A stretch of DNA of 64,000 nucleotides from Symbiodinium natans (taxonomy: Eukaryota; Sar; Dinophyceae; Suessiales; Symbiodiniaceae): assembly GCA_905221605.1 (NCBI GenBank), contig CAJNDS010002002.1, positions 250,001 through 314,000 of the forward strand. Reading direction: 5' to 3'. Position numbers and translations under genes: made by a program. How positions within the stretch are numbered: the stretch's first letter is position 1; the number at the start of each line of letters is the position of its first letter. Below, piece after piece: positions 12,265 to 23,910 of this stretch. The notes beneath the pieces were generated by a model, which worked only from the letters and a program-made list of their open reading frames with translations, was not told the DNA's origin and did no database searches.

Positions 12265-13697
12265 GCGCTGCGCTGCAACCTTTTTGTGTTGTGGCACGGG
12301 TGTGCCACCGGGCATATGCTTCGCAAGTTCTCGCAGGGATCGCAGTCGATGAATCGGCGTCACCAGCCGCTAGCTTAAGACGATGCGAATGATGCGAATG
12401 TGCAGGAAAGGCCATATGATGCCATCAGCACCTCTTCATGTAATGTTCATCTAAGGCCCGGTGGCTTGCGGCAGACAATCTTCAGCAGCACGGCACACCG
12501 CTGGACGCCACAGCAGGGCGTGTCTCGGCGTCTGCCAGGCGTCTGCGAGCATCTCCGAGCTCTAGTTCAGAGCTGCGAGGGATGTAGGACTGCTAGACTG
12601 CTAGACTGAGGACAGTGACCACGTGTCAGTCAACATCTGAGATGGGCTGGGTTGAGTCGGTTGAGTTGTGTAGCCACATGCGGCAAATCACCGCCCTCAT
12701 CACCGAATGGGTGATTTCGGATCCTTAGCCGTGATCCAGATCGTGGCATTCTTGGGCAGCTGGCAATGTCAGCCGCTTTGAGTAGACATGTCGCACTTCC
12801 CAAGGAAGTCGCGTGCAAACGTGCACATGCTTTGCCATTTCACTTGCGCTAATCTAACTTGGAACGGTGTGTTCAATGAGCTTTCTAAGTATGGCCGCGC
12901 ATTAAGATGTGATGTCTGCAAAGCTTGTTGTTTCCTGGAACTCTTTTGACTCGTGCAGGAGCACGGAAAAGAACCGTCGCATCCTAGGGTTGTGCCTGCA
13001 CTCCTGGCTTGCGGCAAGTAGAACTGCCCCCCCCCCCCCCCCCCTCCCTCCCCCCATTCCCCCCTCCTCCCCCCCCTTCCCTCCCTTTCTTTCCCCCCCC
13101 CCTCCCTCCCCCCTCCCTCCCCCTCCTCCCCCTCCTCCCTCCCCCCCCTCTCCCCCTCTCCCCCCTCCCCCCTCCCCCTCCGCCTCTCCCCCCTCCCCCC
13201 TCTCCACCCTCCCCCCTCCCCCCTCCCCCCGTCCCCCCTTCCCCCCTCCCCCCTCCCCCCCCCCCTCCCCCCACCCCCTCCCCCCCCTCCCCCTCCCCCC
13301 TCCCCCTCCCCCCTCCCCCCTCCCCCCTACCCCCCCCCTCCCCCCCTCCCCCCCCCCCTCCCCCCTTCCCCCTCCCCCCCTCCCCCTCCCCCTGCCCCCG
13401 CCCCCCCCCCCCCCCCCTCCCCTCCCCCCCTCCCCCCTCCCTCCCCTCCACACCCTACCCCCTCCCCCTCCCCCCTCCCCCCTCCCCCCCTCCCTCCCCC
13501 CTCCCCCCGCCCCCTCCCTCCCCTCCCCCCTCCCTCCCCTCCCTCCACTCCCTTTCCCCCTCGCCCCCTCCCTGCTTCTGAACATCAAATGGTCCTCATG
13601 GCGCGCATGCACGCGGGATGCGCATCATGAAGTTATGAAAGACCTTGTCCGCTCTAGAGCTTGCAAATCGTCACCACGCCCTGTCTCCTTCTCACGC

Positions 13698-13739
<42 letters not shown>

Positions 13740-15760
13740 GTCAGTCTCACTTTTTGTTGCTCTCTCTTTGTCTCCCTCTATCTTTCTCTCCTATTTCTCC
13801 AGCGGTCAGGCTCAGTGCAAGGTACATGAAAGCATGGCTTCATACTGAACAAGAACCTGGTGGTCACGAAAGATCTCTAAGGCGATAGGTGGCTGCAAAC
13901 CCGAAAAGGGAAAAGGGGATAAACAACTAAAACGCAGTGGAGACATCGTTTGGCGTGATGCTGAAGCAGGCCACAGTGAGAAATGTGCAACGGAGATTTG
14001 GAGCAACCTTCTCAAGCTTAACTGTTTGTGATATTTCTTGGCCGCGTGTTGTCAATGCCGTGACACGCCTGTGCCATCAACATGCAATCATTTCTTCGTG
14101 CCGGTGCTGCATCCAGTGTTGGAGTGTTTAATTGCTTGTTGCAAGCGATACATCCGTGCACCTGTGTTGTGTCTCACGTCCTGGCTGAGGACCTCGAGTT
14201 CTGTGTCGCGAGGGCGACACCGACTCAGTGAGCAAGGCAAGCCGATTCTTTGCCGCTCTGCGTGCTTTCAATGGTTTTCGCAGGCTGCGCGACTTCGCAT
14301 AAGCGGGCACCGGGGGGGGGGGGGGGGGTTCGCAGAGGGGGGACGGTTGCAACGCCGGCAAGCCCTGCCAACATCTACCAACATTCTCTTCAACACGTCG
14401 TCTTTCTGGCAGACTCTGGCAGACTCGTTGCTTCAATTGGTTTCAGTTTTCGTCAGGGGATGTGCCGAAAGTACCCCCGATCTCCGAACTGGTGAGAGAA
14501 AAGCGAGACAAGTTTGTTCGTTCTTTTTGTCATTTTTATTGTGAATTGTGACTCTCATTGTCATGATGTCTTTATGTGTTTTTTCTTGGGGGGGGGGCGC
14601 TTGCGCGGAGGCTTGCAGCAGCAGAAGATGCTTTGCATCGGTCTTTCGCCTCAGCTGAGAGACGGGTTCAATGAGAGCGGAAACACCGAGCAGAGGTGGG
14701 CTGGCTCGCCGTGGTTGGCACCGAGTGGAGCAGATGCATGGTGCCAATGGTGCGGCTCGAGCCCGAAAAGGGATACAAAGCCATCAATACACAAAGCAGT
14801 CGCCACGCATGTCATGTGTCCCCAATTCAAGGCCGAGCACCATGGCCAAATGTGGGCAGCCTCCAGGCAAGAAGATCTGGCTCAATGTCGGCTGCTTTGC
14901 ACACTCTGTGTGTGAAGGACTGAGATCTCAGAGGCACTCCTTCGTTGCCAGCGGCTGTGACCCAAGAGACTGGGAGAACTTGAAGCACAAGCACAAGCAA
15001 AACGCAGACACGTGCCCTCCCCTCCTCTGCCCCCAGTCTGCCTTCGGAAGCTTCCCCCTCATCTTGGCATTTGAAAAAGCTCTTAAAGACGTGATTGGAG
15101 AGTGCTCTCTCGGATTGTGGGCTCTCGGAGGTCTGGAGCGGCGCCGGAAACGAGAGCGGGCCGCTCGCGTCTCTGTTTTGAAAAAAGGAGTCTCCCCCCC
15201 CAAAGGCCGCAAGAGGGGGATAGGCAAGGCTTCCTTATTTTGTGTCAGAGGGGGGTGCGGAGACGTCTCACACCTCGTCACCTGCTCGGCAGGTGCTACG
15301 ACGTGGAGTGGCAGAAGCCGTACTCCTCTGAGCTTCAGGAAGAAATCGAGCTCCGACGGTTCAGATCCAGATATTCGCCTTTTTTGTTCCGCCCATCTCT
15401 CCCTCTCTTTCCTCTCCCTCTCTCTCAGGCAATTCTTGGAGGTGTTGCTCCTTGGCTCAGAGAGAACCTCGTTGCTCTCATTTGCTCTGCGTGTTGTTCT
15501 TGTGCAACACAAGTGTTGTGGTTTTTCACGGCTCCTTGCTTTTCCGGGTTCGGATCAGGCTCTGGTGGGGGCTCTGACTCGGCCGAAGAGCGCGCCTGGA
15601 CCGTCGGAGCGCTTGGTGCAGGATCTCTTCCAAGCAGCTGGGAGTGCTCACAAGAAATCAGCCAGCTTACATTGTCTTGACATCTTGACATCTTGACATT
15701 CCCAGCATGCCTCTCCCCCACTTCCCCCCCGCCCCCCCCGACCCTGCAGGAGACGCAAAG
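12265..15760. other. Low-complexity intergenic region, possible channel tail exon
   Basis: Apart from the C/T tract described separately, this region holds a TC microsatellite (about 13704-13740), a run of about 18 G near 14311-14328 and a run of G near 14590. About 12498-12590 (NLQQHGTPLDATAGRVS, then stop) follows an ATCTTCAG acceptor and could be the last exon of the channel, but nothing conserved supports this. Nothing else is recognisable. Confidence 0.45.
13021..13575. repeat. Pure C/T tract of about 550 bp (CCCCCCTCC-like)
   Basis: The plus strand is almost entirely runs of three to twenty C separated by single or double T, so the minus strand is G-runs with single A spacers. Translation gives only Pro/Ser/Leu or Gly/Arg low complexity, so I do not treat any frame as a gene. 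The G-rich strand has the pattern needed for many G-quadruplexes. Confidence 0.95.
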
Positions 15761-16471
15761 GTTGCGTGCGGAGTTAGAGGCGTCGGGGCTGCACTGGGTG
15801 ATCTTTTGAATTAGATCATGTTTTTTGCGAATGTTCTCGCAACATCTGGTGACCACAGCGCAGCCGGTTCGCGAAAGTCATGGTTCCCATTCAGAGAGAA
15901 GCAGAGAGCCCTGCAGAGCGCGTTGCGCTCATACGGTGTAGCCCTCCATATGTTCCATTGTGTTCTGAGAGAAGGCGGCCAGAAAGGAGGACCTGGAAGG
16001 CAAGGGCGGGACTCGAACACGGCTCCAAAAGGCAGGGGAACTGGTGCATTTCCGCCCCTCTACAACTGCTCTTGCACTTTCCTGTCTTTTTTGGATTTTT
16101 TGGAGGCTCTTCGACGCCTCTCCAATGCCAGGGGCCCAACCGAGCTGAGTTGTCCTCTTGTCCTCGCACCTTCCTTGTTTTGAGGTACAAGCAGAGTTAG
16201 AATCTGGGCAGCAGGTCAGCTCCCGTGCCAATGGGGTTCGATTTCAGCCGTGAAAGGAGGCGGCCCAAGATGATCAAGATCAATATCCCATCCCGGGCTA
16301 TTTGGAGGAGCATACACGCAGAGGGGAGGGGAGGGGCTGGGGGCGGAGAGGCACCATGTCGGCACCAAAGACGCTTCATCTTGCAAGGAGGCCGCCAGCA
16401 GCATCGGACCAAGATTCCACGCTTCCTTGTGAGAATTTGTGGAAGTGGCGAAGGTAGCAGCCGCAAGCCAG
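15760..16471 (+). other. Possible 5' exons of the IRG-type gene
   Basis: Two short plus-strand pieces after acceptor-like sites read as charged helix: ETQRLRAELEASGL (about 15749-15795, after CCCTGCAG) and VQAELESGQQ (about 16183-16215, after TTTTGAG). IRG proteins often have a helical N-terminus before the G domain, and both pieces lie just upstream of the P-loop exon at 16472. Phase linkage was not established. Confidence 0.35.
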
Positions 16472-19400
16472 GTGGGAAAATCATGATGGCAATCACTGGG
16501 GCGTCCGGTGTTGGCAAGTCATCCTTGGTTAATGCGTTCCGAAGGCTCACCAGTCATCGTCTTGATGATAGGGGGTTGAGCCAAGTGCCAATATGCAAGC
16601 AGCACCCATTCGCACTCGTACTCGCAATGTGCTCCTGTAGAGGCTCCGGGACAGCGATGCAAACGCAGCAGCGACCGGAGTCAAGGAGACGACGCGACTC
16701 GACCAGCAACAGCTGCGTTTTACAAGGACGTACAAAATGCCACGTGCCCACAGGGGCCCTTTTCCGCAGAAGCACGGAACCAAGGATGGAGCCGACTATG
16801 TACAGCTTTTCAGCCAGCGAAGGCATTTTCAATCAACGATTTTATCGACAGCTTCGAGGCCAGGACAGTCACGAGTGTGTCAATGTATGTGTGTGTGTGT
16901 GCGCGTGTGTGTCATTTCTTCTCTTTTCTCTCATTGTCTCACTGTTCTTCCAACTGACTGCAGATGACGAAGAATTGAGTGCGGGAGTTCGGACCTCATC
17001 AAGTTTGTCAAAGTGACGCTGTCACATATGACGTTGCGTAGAGCTCCTCGAAGTAGTATGTTACCTTCGCGTTGTGTAGTTGCGGCCTTGTGGTGATGCC
17101 CGAGGTGCGCGTTGTGCTTGGACAAGTTCCGGGTAAGGGCCCCGCATTCTGCATGCTGGTCTGTGAACATTGTGATGTCAGTGAACAAGATCTCTGAGCT
17201 GTTGTGGCAAAGGTCAGGCCGAAGGGTCGTGCGCCGAAGTGCTAAAAGTCTGTGACGAAACTGTTCAGGCAGGCCCTGTCCTGAGATGATGCAGTGACCG
17301 GGCGATGTGCTTCTTTTCGAGGTGCGTCTTGATGCTGGTCCAGCGCGGGCCCTGAACAATGGGGCCTTCCGAATGTCCCGCGCTGCCTCAGCGTCTTGCG
17401 GGATGTTGCAACGCTTGCAACACAATCAAGTTGCAAGATGCTTGCAATATGCTGCAAGGTGCTGGACATCGACGTGAAGCACGTAGTGGGCACGGCCTTG
17501 GATGTTGTGATCTGGGATCTTCCTGGTGTCGGTACGCTGGGTTCCCAGAAGCCGTCCCTTGGATATGCTGCGCTTCTTTGGTCCTCCTCCTGGCGTTGAA
17601 GTTTCCTCTATTCTCTTTCTCTCTCGCATGTCTGTCTCTGCGTGTCTGTCTCTTCGTGTTTGAGCGACTCTTTTTTCATGCTTTCTGCGGTTAGGCAACA
17701 CGTCTCTGCAGCATGTACTCTCCCATGCCAAGACTTGCAGTTCGTGTGAAGTTGTGCCCTCCCCACAGGGCGTCTGCAGGATCAAAGAGAAACAGCCAAA
17801 GCGTGAAAAGGTGGGCAGTCGCGGGGACTCGCTGGGAGTGTGTCATATGATTCTGGGATCGCTCTCGAATCAGAGCAACTCGACGTACCTGTTACGTGTA
17901 GCCTCGGAGTGCTTGCAAGTTCTCATGGTTCGGTTCGTGAGGGATGCAAGCTACTGTGTTTTTTCGCAGCAAGGTCCCGCTGAAGAAGTGGGGCAAGAAG
18001 TGGGGCAAGTGGGCAAGTGGTAGATCGCATAGCGGTTAACACAGACCAAGTGGGGCAGTCGGGCAAGTGGGGAGAAGTGGAGCAAGTCGGGCAAGTGGGG
18101 CAAGTTGGCAATATGGTTTCGCGCGAAGGGACCAGAGCAAGCGGGGCAAGCAGGGCAAGCGGCAGAAAACAGCTAACGGTGCTGGTTTGCATGCCCACTC
18201 ATTGCATTGCCCAATCCGCGAAGGCACAGGCTCTCGGATTGACTCATCCGGTTCAAGTGATAAGGCTGCTCATGGTGCGTGACCACGAGATGCAAAGAAA
18301 CAACGCCAGTTTTCCGGGCACATTTTTAGATCGGGGCCCACAAGCCTTGTTGTTTTTGCAATGCTTTTGCAGGGGGGGGGGGGTAAGGTGCCGGGTTCAG
18401 GACAAGGTCGTTCCGACGCTGGTCTGAACAGTGTGCTGAGCATTCTCAGCATGTGCCCACAGTGCCTAATTAGCAGTGACAAACAATCCCACAAAGTATC
18501 CATGGAGTGCACCCACAGAGAAGTTCTTGGAATGCCAACCCTGGAGCATTTCGATGTTCAAAACAAGTCATTGCGTTGTCTGTGCTTGTGTTTGCCTTCG
18601 TGTGTCTTTGTTCTTGCGTCTCCCTCCCTCCCGAATAAGTATAAGTCTCACAAAGGGCCCGCTTTATTCTTGGTAGTTTGATTGCCGCCGCGAGGCCGAA
18701 CTTTCCTCAGGTGGGCCGATGCAACGGTGTGCGGATGCATGTGGGCGCACGGCAGCTGCAGTCAACTTCACGTGAAGCTTTCCGAAGCCGTTGCGGCTTT
18801 CGGCAAGACATACTCGCACACCCAAGAGTTACCAGAGAATGCCACGTGCAGCACCCAAAGCGTGGGCGCCATTCCTTCTGGCGTGTGCCGCAACGGCGTG
18901 TGTGGCGTGTGCGGAGGCCGGGAAAGTGGCGGACTTTGAAGCCCTTGGTGCCAAGGCCGACGATGCCTCTGAGCTTGCGGAATGGTCGAACGGGAGGCTG
19001 TTGAACAAGACCCTGGGCTCATTGCAGCCTGGGGACCGACTCCTGATCCCCAACAAGACCTTTCACCTCATGGGAGGCATTCAAGGTAAGGGTTTGCGAG
19101 ATGTGGTCATCCAAATCGACGGGTCCTTGATTTTTTCCGCTCGAAAGAAGAGCTGGCCGAGACACCCGGATGGAGGTGTGCTGAGCTGCCTACGCTTTGA
19201 GCACGTGGCAAATGTGACCCTGACTTCGTCCGGCAGAGGCACCTTGGATGGCCAGGGCAAGGCCTGGTGGGGCTACATGGAGTATCTGAGGATTCAGGAG
19301 AACCGGCCACGCCTCCTCGAGATGTCGCAGCTGCAGGGCGTTCTTGTGGAGCGGCTTCTATTGACGAACTCACCCTATTGGACTTCATGGTTCAGTGGGG

Positions 19401-22243
19401 TGGATGGTTTGGAAATCAGGTATTCCGACATCATGAACAGAAGATCGGATTACGAAGGTCACGACCTCTTCAACTTGGGAGCCTTCAACACTGCGCCTTG
19501 GCACTCGAAAGTCCTGTTCGGCGCTCATTGCACCTTCTCAGCCTTCTCCCTCCATAGTCCAGTCGCGCGCTCTCTCTCTCTCTCTCTGTCTGTCTCTCTC
19601 TCTCTCTCTCTTCAAAGAAAAGTCATGGACTAGAGCTATCGAAGAGTCCCCTAAATATTCTTTGTTGTTTGGAAAAAAGGAGGATGAAAAGTGTCCTCTC
19701 AGGACGGCTGGGACGTGTCGGGCAGGAACATCTGGATCCACCACAGCAGGGTTTGGAGCCAGGACGACTGCTTCACGGTGAAGGGCTCCTCCAGCAATGT
19801 CTTGATTGAAGACGTGGAGGCGAGTGGCCTCGGGCTCACGATCGGCTCCCAAGGGGGCAACGACAAAGTGACGAACCTCACCTTCCGGAACGTTTACATG
19901 GACCGGACCTTCAAAGGTATCTACATGAAATTCCGTGAGATCGCGGAGGGCCAGGTCTCCTTAGTCCAAGACGTCACCTATGAGAACATCTACATCAAAG
20001 AGCCGGAGCAATGGGGAATCTGGATCGGCCCAGCGCAGCAGTCGGACTCTCGGAAGTTCTGGCAAGGCCATCCCTGCTCCTTGCTGTGGCCGGAGATTCC
20101 GGGAGCCACTTGCAAGCCGGCAGAGAGGGGGATCTACAAGAACATCCTCCTGCGCAACATCACCCTTGACAACCCAAAGCTCCAGCCTGGAGTAATCTTG
20201 TCAAGCCCCGACTACTTAATGCAGAATATTACCTTCGACTCCGTGAGGGTGATCAACTGGAAGGGAAGGAAGGACAGGCTCCAGTACAAAGTCTGCCAGG
20301 GCGTCAACGCGTCCTCTGCCCAAGTTCTTGGAGAGACGCACCCGATACCCTCCTGCTTTAAAGAGAGGGATGGTGGGGATGGTGGGGATGGTGGCCACGT
20401 GCCCCCACGTGTGGTTCACGTTTGAGTCATAAGGCAAAGGAAGCAGCGAGCTTATTTGAGAATGCCATTGAAACCCTAGCTGTCGGCACAGGGTCTCTCC
20501 TAGACAGGAGATTGACCATGTGCAGATGGCCAGATGCAGCGGCTTAACATGCAATATGGCTTACTGCCGTGATCATGCTCAGTGCATTGATGCGGGCCGT
20601 TGGGAGTATGCCAGAAAGCCTCTTTTGGCGAAATAAAAGGGAGGGCATTTGAGGGCACTTCTCATGTGATGAGAGTATAAGAGATGCTCTTGTGCCTTGT
20701 TCGGCTCGTGCGCCATCAGCTTTTTCCAGTCCAGAATGTCCATATTCCGGTCTTGTTCCAGCAGGCGACCTATTTGAGACGCTGGGAGCTCAGCTTTGCC
20801 AGTGTGAGCGCAAAGCGCGCGCTCAAAGCGGCCGGGAGCGGAGCAATCGATTCCCCTTCCGCGCCCGCGCAGAAGCCCAGGCATGGGGATTCGCTACTTC
20901 GCCTCGCAGCCATGTTGTTTCCTGCGATGCTCCGCGGTACGCGGAGCACGCGCCTGCGCTCGGGCTCCCTCGAAGCCCTCTGCGGTCTGCGGGGCGAGTT
21001 TTAGTATTGCTCGCCAGGATGTCGTGCTACTGATAACATCCTCACGATTCACGGAAGCCGAGCTTATGTTGGCAGACATGGCCTCAGAAGCCACTTACGC
21101 AGGTGCTGCAATGATGCAACACATGCCAGTCCGTTTTTTTTGTCGCGAGGAAGAGCTTCGAAAGTTTGAGGCCGCTGTCTCTTTTTGCTTGAACGATGAC
21201 TTTGGGTCCCTTTCGCTGTTGTTGAATCCTGCGGTCAGAGTGATGAGACAGGTTCCCTACTTCATGGTAAGGCCCGGGCATGTGAGTGGGGGCTCGGGGG
21301 GGTTTAGGGGGAGAGGGGGAGGAGAGGGGGAGAGGGGGAGGGGGCCGGGTGGGGTCGGTCAGGAACAAGGTGGACATCGACATCGCATCCGAGATCCTTC
21401 GCGAGGAGGAAGCGCTCGAAGGCCACATGCTCTACTTCCCTGTGCGGAGGGGTCAACGCGGCGCAAAGGGGACCAGACATAGTTTCAGGGTTTAGGGAGA
21501 TTCTTCAATGCCCGTTGATCGCTATCGACGTTCAGCCGTTCTGGGCCTGTTTTCATGTCTGGGCTTGGAGTGCACATGTAAACATACGTAACAGCCAAAG
21601 TTGCCCTCCTTTCGCTGCCTGTGCTGCGCTCGCGTACGCTCGTGTAGCAGGTTAGGGCCAAGGCACCGAGACGAGAAGCGATCTCACACTTTAAGTCTTC
21701 CGAATCGGGATGCTCGCACATGCTCGCTTGCACATTCCCCCAAGAAAACGTTTACAACGTCGAACACCCTCAATGTGTTAGCTTCGATCTCCCTAGCTCC
21801 GCTCCGCCTGCGCTGGGCAGGAGATGACGACGAGGAGGAGTGTTGAGATCTGAGTGATTTCGCGCCGAGTCATATGTCCTAGATGTCCGATGACTGGACT
21901 GATGCCGCTGTGTCTTTAAGGTGAGTTGCCGAAAGAGGATCGCAAAAAGGTCACTCAGGAAACCATCAATTGCATCAAGGCAGGAACTTGAGAGGAACTC
22001 CAAGCGTACATAAGCATACTCAAGCGTTCCAGGCACCGCATCTGTTGCATCTGCGCCACTTTGCGGCGCTTTGCACTTTGCTTCAGACCTACTTCTCTTC
22101 CGAGTACAGCGTGGATCGCGTCTACTGCGTCTCATCCAGGCCGCTGCATCTGCAGAATCATCAGCGGCAAGATCCGAGACTTTAGACAGTTCAACGATTC
22201 AACATGTGCAGGAGAAAGTTGCGCAACAAGCATGATTTCCCGA
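16472..22243 (+). CDS. Immunity-related GTPase (IRG) type protein, about 12 exons, interrupted by a nested gene
   Basis: This is a cytosolic or membrane-associated GTPase of the interferon-inducible/IRG type; its role in a protist is unknown. Exons are 16472-16544, 16643-16690, 16785-16812, 17480-17535, about 20735-20797, 21018-21080, 21150-21170, 21252-21271, 21363-21421, 21921-21979, 22087-22139 and 22212-22243. They give G1/P-loop (AITGASGVGKSSLVNAFRR), G2 (AATGVKETTMEPTMYSF), G3 (DVVIWDLPGVGT, the IRG hallmark), the following strand (DVVLLITSSRFTEAELMLA), EELRKFE on a 21-bp micro-exon, VPYFMVRNKVDIDI with G4 NKVD, a linker helix (ELPKEDRKKVTQETINCIK) and YSVDRVYCVSSR followed by KHDFP. 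Donors are GC except one GA at 16691. Nearly all phases agree; the join across the intron from 17536 to about 20734 does not resolve exactly. The helical C-terminal part after 22243 was not found. Confidence 0.85.
17536..18838. other. Intron sequence upstream of the nested GH28 gene
   Basis: Non-coding between the IRG G3 exon and the GH28 start codon. It contains GGGCAAGTGG-type tandem units at about 17985-18165 and a run of about 10 G near 18372. The 5' end of the GH28 transcript should lie here. No dinoflagellate spliced-leader sequence or clear promoter motif was seen. Confidence 0.5.
17985..18165. repeat. GGGCAAGTG(G) tandem units, first cluster
   Basis: About ten degenerate copies of AAGTGGGGC / GGGCAAGTGG. 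A second cluster at 22390-22475 carries the same word mostly as its reverse complement (CCCCACTTG). The two clusters sit near the two ends of the nested-gene region, about 4.3 kb apart. Confidence 0.75.
18839..20425 (+). CDS. Secreted GH28 (polygalacturonase-like) glycoside hydrolase, two exons
   Basis: GH28 enzymes cleave galacturonan-type polysaccharides and fold as a right-handed beta-helix. Exons are 18839-19492 and 19703-20425, with a GC-AG intron of 210 bp between FNT and DGWD, exactly inside the catalytic NTDG motif. The start ATG at 18839 gives a signal peptide (APFLLACAATACVACAEAG). Then come the family entry FEALGAKADDASE, repeated beta-helix turns with many N-glycosylation sites, NTDGWD, the acid pair SQDDCF, and IYMKF in place of the usual RIK region. 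The segment where GH28 normally has GHG reads SGLGLTIGSQGG, so the usual His is Leu. The length, about 458 residues, fits the family. The gene lies on the same strand inside an intron of the IRG-type gene. Activity on pectin is uncertain given the His change. Confidence 0.92.
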
Positions 22244-23900
22244 GCTGCTTGAATGCACCATAATGCGCCCGTAAGGTGTTGTTGAGGTAACACATGGGCA
22301 TGTTCATAAGGAACGTCAGCCCCAAACCCTCAACCCAATGAGGTTTTTGGGGTTCTTTTTGTGTGCTTGGACCTCGTAATCTAATTGAAGTTGCCCCACT
22401 TGCCCCACTTGCCCCACTTGCTCTTTCGGAAGAGATGGGTTTCCGCTAAGGAACCAATGCAAGTGGGGCAAGCGGGTGAGGTAACACACGTCGGGGCATA
22501 TGCTCAGCTTGACCCCACAGAGAGTCGAACACCAGGCTTGGAAGCGGACATACTGGAGGCCGGAATGCAAGCCTTGAGTACACGGTATGCCTTCAGTTGG
22601 GATGCTATCTGTGTGGAGATCAATCTGCTGTGGATACCCCGGAAAGTTTTGCGAGGCCATCCGCATGCAGCGGTCGTAGCTTCCTCTCGCAGCTGGGTGT
22701 CGTTGCATCCGCTGCCTCGTAGAGACTTCGAACTGTTGTCGAAGCTGCCGGCTGGCACATCTTTTCTCTTACTTTCACCTGCGAGATGAAATCTCGACTG
22801 TTTCTTCGTGTTGATGAGCCCCACAGCCCCTGCCATCACAGCCGTGCCAAAACTGCTACTCGTGTGCTTGCACTCACTACATGTCTGGTCTGAACTCGCG
22901 ACTGCGCCCACACATTGCACAGCTGCCAGCGTAGCCGTATAGCAGTCCTGTCCGAGCCTTGGGGGGCTTGAGAGGGCTGCGTGGCCTCCTCAGCCCAGAG
23001 GGCGACAGTCCTTCCCAATTCCTTGCAGCAAAACGCACAGAACGCACAACAATGAAGGGCTTTCTCCCTCCTTGAGGACACGAAATGGACGGCGAAAAGA
23101 AGGCGTCCCAGGATGCGGGCTTCCTGGGCAAGCTCAGGTGTCAGCCAAAGACGAGAGCTCGACCAGGGCGGTTTTCCAAGGAAAGGTTGGAGATGAGAAG
23201 CCGACGTGAAGAGGCGCCTCAGCAGCAAGCAGTTGTGGTGTTTTGGAGGTGCTGGCAGTTGAAGTGCTTCACTGCTTCACCCCCGTCGCTCAGGAGCTCA
23301 AGCGAAGGATGGCATCCACGGCTGCAAGCTGAGCTCGGAAACTAGATCTCTTTGTGGTGGCTTCGCATGGCTCCCCCCCGAGGACCTGAGTTTAGAAGCC
23401 GGTCGCTCGGGAGTACCATCTGAGTGGCTGTTGCAACAGCAGAACATGGCCCTCAGGATGATGAAGCTTTTGCGAACTTTGCCAAAGCAACAAGCGAGCA
23501 GAAGGCAGGCGCCTCTCGCATCTGCTTTGCGCCGAGGAATCCCTCAGTAATCTGCTTTTTTCACTTCCCCCGCCGAGGAACAGTACAGCGATGTACTGGC
23601 ATCGTCAGCTGCCCGGTGCTTTTGACTCGGGGTGCTCAGACATCACTGAGCAGCCACAGAGTCTGCAAATCTGATCAAGATCCTTCACTTAAGATCCTTC
23701 ACTTAAGATCCTTTCTGACTGCGTTTCTGAGAGGTTTTTCGCCTGGATGATGGCGGGCAGCACGAGCAAGTCTGCTGTGAGTTACGTGCAGAATGCCGGG
23801 AGCTTGCCGGGCTTACCGGTCACTTGAAGTTGCAAGTTGCGGCAACTCTTCGTGGCAGCACTGTTTTCTTTTCATGCATTCATGCATTCATGCATTCCCT
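22244..23900. other. Intergenic or intronic; hairpin-forming GGGCAAGTG repeat
   Basis: No recognised exon. Helical C-terminal exons of the IRG-type gene are expected here but I could not find them; about 22715-22790 (RDFELLSKLPAGTSFLLL) is the only candidate and is weak. At 22390-22475, CCCCACTTG repeated three times is followed about 40 bp later by CAAGTGGGGCAAGCGGG, which can fold back on itself. At 23685-23710 GATCCTTCACTTAA is duplicated in tandem. Confidence 0.45.
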
Positions 23901-23910
23901 TTCCCCAGGT

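Noticed and set aside
12902-13829. Long Pro/Ser-rich (plus) and Gly/Arg-rich (minus) open frames
   Set aside because: They are produced entirely by the C/T tract; no family signal, and open in several frames at once.
15990-16080. Possible minus-strand tRNA (GTTCGAGTCCC box)
   Set aside because: The flanking bases do not form a T-stem and no acceptor or anticodon stem could be drawn.
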